A DNA stretch of 9,964 nt from Pseudomonadota bacterium (GTDB taxonomy: Bacteria; Myxococcota; Myxococcia; Myxococcales; Anaeromyxobacteraceae). Below, in pieces: positions 6,251 through 9,964 of the stretch. Under the pieces are notes generated by a model. The model did no database searches. It had not been told where the DNA came from and was given only the letters and a program-made list of their open reading frames with translations. The DNA lies in NCBI GenBank assembly GCA_023428085.1, contig JAEYZK010000290.1, positions 1-9,964 of the forward strand. Direction: 5' to 3'. The first letter of the stretch is position 1; each line of letters begins with the position of its first letter. A program made the translations under genes and the position numbers.

Positions 6251-7218
6251 TCGGCCTCGGCCGCATGGGCGGGAACATGGCGCGGCGGCTGCTGGGGGGC
6301 GGGCACCGCGTCGTGGGGTGGGCGACCGACGAGGCCGGGATCGCGCGGCTCACCGCGGATGGCGGCGTGGGCGTGCGGTCGCTGGACGAGCTCGTGGCGA
6401 AGCTCCCGGCGCCGCGCGCGATCTGGGTGATGGTGCCGGCCGGGGCGGCGACGGAGGAGACCGTCCGCGCCCTGGCCGAGAAGCTCTCGCCCGGGGACGT
6501 GGTGATCGACGGCGGCAACTCGTACTTCAAGGACGACGTCCGGCGGGCGAGGCTCCTCGCGGCGAGGGGGATCGCCTTCCTCGACGCGGGGACGAGCGGG
6601 GGCGTCTTCGGCCTCGAGCGCGGCTACTGCCTGATGGTGGGCGGCGACGCCGGCGCCTTCGCCCGCCTGGAGCCCGTCTTCCGGACGCTCGCGCCGGGCA
6701 AGGCCACCGCCCCGCCCACGCCCGGCCGCCGCCCGGGCGGCAGCGCCGAGGAGGGGTACCTGCACTGCGGGCCGAGCGGCGCGGGCCACTTCGTGAAGAT
6801 GATCCACAACGGGATCGAGTACGGCCTCATGCAGGCGTTCGCGGAGGGGTTCGATCTCCTGCGCGGCGCGGGCGGGCCCGAGGTCCCGGAGGAGCACCGC
6901 TACGCGCTCGACCTCCGCGAGATCGCCGAGCTCTGGCGCCGGGGCAGCGTCGTCTCGTCGTGGCTCCTCGATCTCACGGCCAACGCCCTCGCGAAGGACC
7001 CCGGCCTCGAGACGTTCTCGGGCGCGGTGGCCGACTCGGGGGAGGGGCGGTGGACGATCCAGACCGCGGTGGAGCAGGCGGTGCCGGTGCCGGTGCTCGC
7101 CGCGTCGCTCTTCGCCCGGTTCCGCTCGCGGCAGGAGAGCACGTTCGGCGACAAGCTCCTCTCCGCCATGCGGCGGGAGTTCGGCGGGCACGCCGAGGCG
7201 CGCCGGGAGGAGAAGTGA
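6235..7218 (+). CDS. gnd: 6-phosphogluconate dehydrogenase, short decarboxylating form
   Basis: Oxidatively decarboxylates 6-phosphogluconate to ribulose-5-phosphate and CO2. It has 327 residues, the short form (about 300-330) rather than the ~470-residue E. coli Gnd. Seen: the Rossmann loop GLGRMGGN (7-14), DGGNSYFKDD (92-101), DAGTSGGVFGLERG (117-130), and the catalytic block GAGHFVKMIHNGIEYG (182-197) with K188, N192 and E195. ELWRRGSVVSSWLL follows at 232-245 and ADSGEGRWT at 266-274. The short form is often NAD-preferring; the segment after the second strand reads VGWATDEAG, without the usual NRT/NRS of NADP enzymes. The ATG at 6235 was chosen over an in-frame GTG at 6202, because MDIGMIGLG starts the fold and GGGAGA (6225-6230) precedes it. 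It overlaps the 3' end of rpiB by 16 bases, and its TGA overlaps the zwf ATG by one base. Confidence 0.94.
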   Translation: MDIGMIGLGRMGGNMARRLLGGGHRVVGWATDEAGIARLTADGGVGVRSLDELVAKLPAPRAIWVMVPAGAATEETVRALAEKLSPGDVVIDGGNSYFKDDVRRARLLAARGIAFLDAGTSGGVFGLERGYCLMVGGDAGAFARLEPVFRTLAPGKATAPPTPGRRPGGSAEEGYLHCGPSGAGHFVKMIHNGIEYGLMQAFAEGFDLLRGAGGPEVPEEHRYALDLREIAELWRRGSVVSSWLLDLTANALAKDPGLETFSGAVADSGEGRWTIQTAVEQAVPVPVLAASLFARFRSRQESTFGDKLLSAMRREFGGHAEARREEK

Positions 7219-8723
7219 TGGCGGGCCGACCGCTCCAGCCCGGCGACTCGTGCGCCTTCGTCGTGTTCGGCGCGATGGGCGACCTCACGAAGCGCAAGCT
7301 GCTGCCCTCGCTCTACAACCTGCGCGCCAACGGGCTCCTCCCGAAGAACGTCGCCATCGTCGGCGTGGCCCGGCGGCCGCTCGACGACGCGGGGTACCGG
7401 GAGTACGCGACCCAGGTGCTCCGCGAGTTCGCCACCCGGCCCGTCGAGGACGCGGTCTGGGCCGACTACCTCGAGCGCATCCACTACGTGAAGGGCGCCT
7501 TCGAGGACCCCGCCACGTACGAGGGGGTCGCGAAGGCGCTGGCCCACGCGGGCGAGGTGCACGGCACCTCGGGCAACATCGTGTTCTACCTGGCGACGCC
7601 GCCGGACGAGTTCGGGAAGATCGTGCGCGGCCTGGGCGCGGCCGGGCTCACCAGCGAGGAGCGGGGCTTCCGCCGGGTGGTGATCGAGAAGCCGTTCGGG
7701 CGCGACCTCGAGTCGGCGGTCGCCCTGAACCGGGACCTCACGTGTACGCTGCGTGAAGACCAGATCTACCGGATCGACCACTACCTCGGGAAGGAGACCG
7801 TGCAGAACCTCCTCGTGTTCCGGTTCGCGAACGGCATCTTCGAGCCGATCTGGAACCGGCGCTACGTGGACGCCGTGCAGATCACGGTGTCCGAGGAGCT
7901 CGGGGTGGAGGGGCGCGGCGACTACTTCGACGACGCCGGCATCCTCCGCGACATGGTCCAGAGCCACATGTTCCAGCTGCTCGCGCTGGTGGCGATGGAG
8001 CCGCCCTCGACCCTCGGCGCGGAGGCGGAGCGGAACGAGAAGGTGAAGGTGCTCGACGCCGTCCGGCAGATGACGCCCGAGGAGGTCCTGCAGTGCACGG
8101 TGCGCGGGCAGTACGGGGAGGGGACCGTGGGCGGACAGCGGGTCCCCGCCTACCGGGCGGAGCCCAAGGTCCCGAAGACGTCGCAGACGGAGACCTACGC
8201 CGCGCTCAAGCTCCAGGTCGAGAACTGGCGCTGGGCGGGCGTGCCGTTCTACCTCCGCGCCGGGAAGCGGCTCGCGCGCCGGGACTCGCAGATCTCCATC
8301 GTCTTCAAGCGCCCGCCGCTCCGGCTCTTCCAGGAGGCGGGCGTGGCGGAGCTCGAGCCGAACCGGCTGGACATCCTGATCCAGCCCGAGGAGGCGATCT
8401 CCATCTCCATGCGGGCGAAGACGCCGGGCGCCGGGATCGAGCTCGCGCCGGTGAAGCTCGACTTCAGCTACAAGGACTTCGGGCCGGTCCCGGCCTCGAC
8501 CGGCTACGAGCGGCTCCTCCACGACGCCATCGCCGGCGACACGACGCTGTTCCACCGCGCCGACATGGTCGAGGCGAGCTGGCGGATCGTCACGCCCATC
8601 CTCGACGTGTGGGCGACCCTGCCCGCGCGCGACTTCCCGAACTATCCGGCCGGCAGCTGGGGCCCGGCCGCCGCGACCGAGCTCCTGGCACGCGAGGGCC
8701 GCCAATGGATCTCTCCGGAGTGA
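7218..8723 (+). CDS. zwf: Glucose-6-phosphate 1-dehydrogenase
   Basis: Oxidises glucose-6-phosphate to 6-phosphogluconolactone, the entry step of the oxidative pentose-phosphate pathway. 501 residues, a normal full length (about 480-510). Seen: the coenzyme loop GAMGDLTKRKL (18-28; most homologues have GASGDL), EKPFG (157-161), the signature RIDHYLGKE (185-193) with the substrate-binding H188, and QSHMFQ with H250. H250 lies 62 residues after H188, the same spacing as His178 to catalytic His240 in the Leuconostoc enzyme; the usual Asn before that His is Ser here. PFYLRAGKRL (343-352) is the conserved C-terminal substrate region. The ATG is embedded in the gnd stop (TGATG), with GGGAGGAG (7205-7212) five bases upstream, so coupled translation is likely. 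The last 19 bases overlap pgl. Confidence 0.97.
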   Translation: MAGRPLQPGDSCAFVVFGAMGDLTKRKLLPSLYNLRANGLLPKNVAIVGVARRPLDDAGYREYATQVLREFATRPVEDAVWADYLERIHYVKGAFEDPATYEGVAKALAHAGEVHGTSGNIVFYLATPPDEFGKIVRGLGAAGLTSEERGFRRVVIEKPFGRDLESAVALNRDLTCTLREDQIYRIDHYLGKETVQNLLVFRFANGIFEPIWNRRYVDAVQITVSEELGVEGRGDYFDDAGILRDMVQSHMFQLLALVAMEPPSTLGAEAERNEKVKVLDAVRQMTPEEVLQCTVRGQYGEGTVGGQRVPAYRAEPKVPKTSQTETYAALKLQVENWRWAGVPFYLRAGKRLARRDSQISIVFKRPPLRLFQEAGVAELEPNRLDILIQPEEAISISMRAKTPGAGIELAPVKLDFSYKDFGPVPASTGYERLLHDAIAGDTTLFHRADMVEASWRIVTPILDVWATLPARDFPNYPAGSWGPAAATELLAREGRQWISPE

Positions 8724-9463
8724 ACCCCGCGCCCCGCGTGCAGCGGGTCGCGGACCCCGCCGCGCTCGCCCGGGTGGCGGCGGGGGAGGTGGCGCGCCGC
8801 GCCACGGAGGCGGCCGGGCTCCGCGGGGGCGCTGCGCTGGCGCTCGCGGGCGGGTCCACCCCGAAGGCGCTCTACCGCCTCCTCGCGGACCCGGCCGCGC
8901 CGTTCCGGGCGCAGGTGCCCTGGTCCGCGGTGCACGTCTTCTTCGGCGACGAGCGCGCGGTCCCGCCCGAGTCACCCGACGCGAACGCGCGGATGGCGCG
9001 GGAGGCGCTCCTCGCGCACGTGCCGGTGGGGTCGGTGCACCGGATCGAGGGGGAACGCGGCGCCGCCGAGGCGGCGGCGCGCTACGAGGACGACCTGTTC
9101 CAGCACTTCGGCGACGTGCCGCTCCCCGTCTTCGACGTCGTCCTGCTCGGGCTCGGCGCGGACGGGCACACCGCGTCGCTCTTCCCGGGGAGCCCGGCGC
9201 TGGAGGAGCGCGGGCGGTGGGCCGTGCCCGCGCCCGCGGGCCTCCCGCCCTGGGTCGAGCGGGTGACGCTGACGCTCCCGGTGCTCGAGGCGGCGCGGCT
9301 CGTCCTCCTCCTCGTGGCCGGCGCGGACAAGGCGCGCGCGCTGCGCCGGCTCGTCCGGCCTCGCGCGGGCGAGGAGCCGATCCCTGCGGCGATGCTGCGG
9401 CCGCGGGGGGAGGTGCTGGTGCTGGCGGACGAGGCGGCGGCGGGGGAGCTGGACCGCGAGTGA
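8705..9463 (+). CDS. pgl: 6-phosphogluconolactonase (DevB type)
   Basis: Hydrolyses 6-phosphogluconolactone, the product of Zwf, to 6-phosphogluconate. 252 residues, typical for the DevB/Pgl family of the glucosamine-6-phosphate isomerase fold. Seen: LALAGGSTPKALY (46-57, phosphate loop), FFGDERAVPPESPDANARMA (79-98), and LLGLGADGHTASLFPG (147-162) with the probable catalytic H155. The ATG at 8705 lies in the zwf 3' end and has GAGGG (8694-8698) six bases upstream. A GTG at 8720, overlapping the zwf stop, would leave the ribosome site too close. It is the last gene of the rpiB-gnd-zwf-pgl operon. A glucosamine-6-phosphate deaminase is unlikely given the GADGHTASLFPG motif and the context. Confidence 0.95.
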   Translation: MDLSGVNPAPRVQRVADPAALARVAAGEVARRATEAAGLRGGAALALAGGSTPKALYRLLADPAAPFRAQVPWSAVHVFFGDERAVPPESPDANARMAREALLAHVPVGSVHRIEGERGAAEAAARYEDDLFQHFGDVPLPVFDVVLLGLGADGHTASLFPGSPALEERGRWAVPAPAGLPPWVERVTLTLPVLEAARLVLLLVAGADKARALRRLVRPRAGEEPIPAAMLRPRGEVLVLADEAAAGELDRE

Positions 9464-9485
9464 ACCGCCCGGAGTGAACTGCCGG
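9458..9485 (+). repeat. Tandem 14-bp repeat across the pgl stop codon
   Basis: GAGTGAACCGCCCG (9458-9471) is followed directly by GAGTGAACTGCCGG (9472-9485), 12 of 14 bases identical. The first unit contains the pgl stop codon (9461-9463). It reads as a small duplication at the gene end, merging into the inverted repeat that starts at 9482. No function is suggested. Confidence 0.6.
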
Positions 9486-9655
9486 GTGCGGGACCGGGAG
9501 CGGGCTCGTTGGCGGGGCGGGGACGGGGACGGGTAGGGAGCTGCCGGGTACGGTCTCGGGAGGTGCGCGCCCGTCACCGTCCGCCGTTCCCGCCTCGCCG
9601 TACCCGTCCCCACCCCCGTTCCCGCTTCCGCACCCGCTCCCGGTCCCGCACCCGG
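9482..9655. repeat. Large inverted repeat of degenerate hexamers downstream of pgl
   Basis: The outer arms 9482-9504 and 9633-9655 are perfect 23-bp reverse complements. Inside them the match continues imperfectly and becomes perfect again for 11 bp (9525-9535 with 9601-9611), leaving a ~65-base centre. Each arm keeps a strict 6-base phase: nine CGGGNN-like units at 9483-9536 and nine CCCGNN-like units at 9603-9656. RNA from either strand could fold into a stem of about 54 pairs with interruptions. It sits just after the pentose-phosphate operon and about 80 bases before the next gene, so it may end or protect the operon transcript. No T-run marks an intrinsic terminator. It encodes nothing recognisable; frames through it read as Arg/Ser or Gly repeats. 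Confidence 0.8.
9514..9538 (+). other. Predicted G-quadruplex motif in the left repeat arm
   Basis: Five G-tracts (9514-9517, 9519-9522, 9525-9528, 9531-9533, 9536-9538) are separated by loops of only 1 or 2 bases, which fits the canonical G-quadruplex rule on the + strand, about 50 bases after the pgl stop. The right arm has a matching motif on the - strand (tracts at 9621-9623, 9613-9617, 9608-9611, 9603-9605; loops 3, 1 and 2). In DNA of this composition such motifs arise easily, so folding is only a prediction. Confidence 0.5.
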
Positions 9656-9734
9656 TCTCTCGCTCGTACCCATCCGGCCCGCCCTCCCCACGTGTCCACG
9701 TCACCGTGAGCGGAACGGCGCTAGGCTCCAGCCC

Positions 9735-9964
9735 ATGCGCCCGATCCTCGCCCTGCTCGTGCCGCTGCTGCTCGTCCTCGCCGGGATCGCCTGGGGGGCG
9801 ACGGCGCTCGTGCAGGGCACGAGCCGGCGCGGCTTCGAGCGCGACATGCGCGGCCGGGCGGAGCTGCTCGTCGGCGGCGCGCGGGAGACGCTCGCCGCGG
9901 CCCTGCGCCGGGACGACCGCGCCCGGGCGCGGCGCGTGCTCGGCGAATGGGTGCGCGACGAGCG
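9735..9964 (+). CDS. Membrane-anchored protein with sensor-like N-terminus (3' end outside window)
   Basis: 76 visible residues from the ATG at 9735. Residues 1-27 are one hydrophobic segment (MRPILALLVPLLLVLAGIAW...) with Arg at position 2 and a charged stretch directly after (TSRRGFERDMRG), so it is probably an uncleaved N-terminal anchor or signal peptide. The following 45 residues are amphipathic and Arg/Ala-rich (ERDMRGRAELL ... RARRVLGEWVRDE), as in the extracytoplasmic helix of sensor kinases. The start FLVPL-LVLA...R-F-RD...RAELL also resembles, from memory, the N-terminal head of some delta-proteobacterial trehalose-6-phosphate synthases. No diagnostic domain is visible, so the product stays open. 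The ribosome site is weak (TAGG at 9722-9725). The 271-base gap and inverted repeat suggest a transcript separate from the pgl operon. Confidence 0.7.
   Translation, partial: MRPILALLVPLLLVLAGIAWGATALVQGTSRRGFERDMRGRAELLVGGARETLAAALRRDDRARARRVLGEWVRDE

Noticed and set aside
6900..9704. 934-codon open frame on the - strand across gnd, zwf, pgl and the intergenic repeat
   Set aside because: It is antisense to three recognised genes, begins in the hexamer repeat (Gly-rich) and has Pro/Arg/Ala low-complexity throughout.
9509..9709. 66-codon frame with Arg/Ser repeats, resembling an RS-rich protein
   Set aside because: The repeats are a translation of the CCCGNN hexamer DNA; there is no ribosome site, and the frame lies within the inverted repeat.
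9689..9727. CACGTG palindrome and TAGGCT (-10-like) before the last gene as a promoter
   Set aside because: There is no acceptable -35 at the right spacing, and the start site would fall at the ATG itself; such short matches are expected by chance.

Overview
The window is very GC-rich (roughly 70% or more, with third positions almost all G or C) and gene-dense. It looks like ordinary chromosome of a high-GC bacterium. The gene content and base composition suggest a myxobacterium-like delta-proteobacterium, Anaeromyxobacter in particular. That placement is inference from composition and family resemblance, not from a marker gene. No tRNA, rRNA, CRISPR array, IS element or transposase was seen.

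Layout. Bases 1-5609 are a leftward block. A 1560-residue multidomain protein (927-5609) carries an acyl-CoA synthetase-like AMP-forming ligase at its N-terminus and a GNAT acyltransferase at its C-terminus, with a long, poorly recognisable middle. It is followed on the same strand by a homocitrate synthase of the Thermus Lys20 type, whose 3' end lies outside the window. The 127 bases between them are unusual. The first eight codons of the homocitrate synthase, plus two bases before them, are present twice, 125 bases apart. The upstream copy opens a 42-codon reading frame whose stop overlaps the true start as ATGA, and two clean hairpins lie inside it.

Bases 5610-5779 are a divergent intergenic region. 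Bases 5780-9463 are a tight rightward operon, rpiB-gnd-zwf-pgl, in which every junction overlaps. Together the four enzymes convert glucose-6-phosphate to ribose-5-phosphate: Zwf (G6P to 6-phosphogluconolactone), Pgl (lactone to 6-phosphogluconate), Gnd (to ribulose-5-phosphate plus CO2) and RpiB (to ribose-5-phosphate). Gene order does not follow pathway order.

Bases 9464-9734 are non-coding. They hold a large inverted repeat built from degenerate hexamers (CGGGNN-type units on the left, CCCGNN-type on the right), with a perfect 23-bp outer arm and a predicted G-quadruplex motif on each strand. A membrane-anchored protein begins at 9735 and runs off the window; its N-terminus resembles the sensor-like head of a histidine kinase or of some bacterial trehalose-phosphate synthases.

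The central metabolic genes are ordinary. The parts most worth a second look are the duplicated leader before the homocitrate synthase, the synthetase/GNAT fusion with its kinase-like middle, and the hexameric inverted repeat after pgl.
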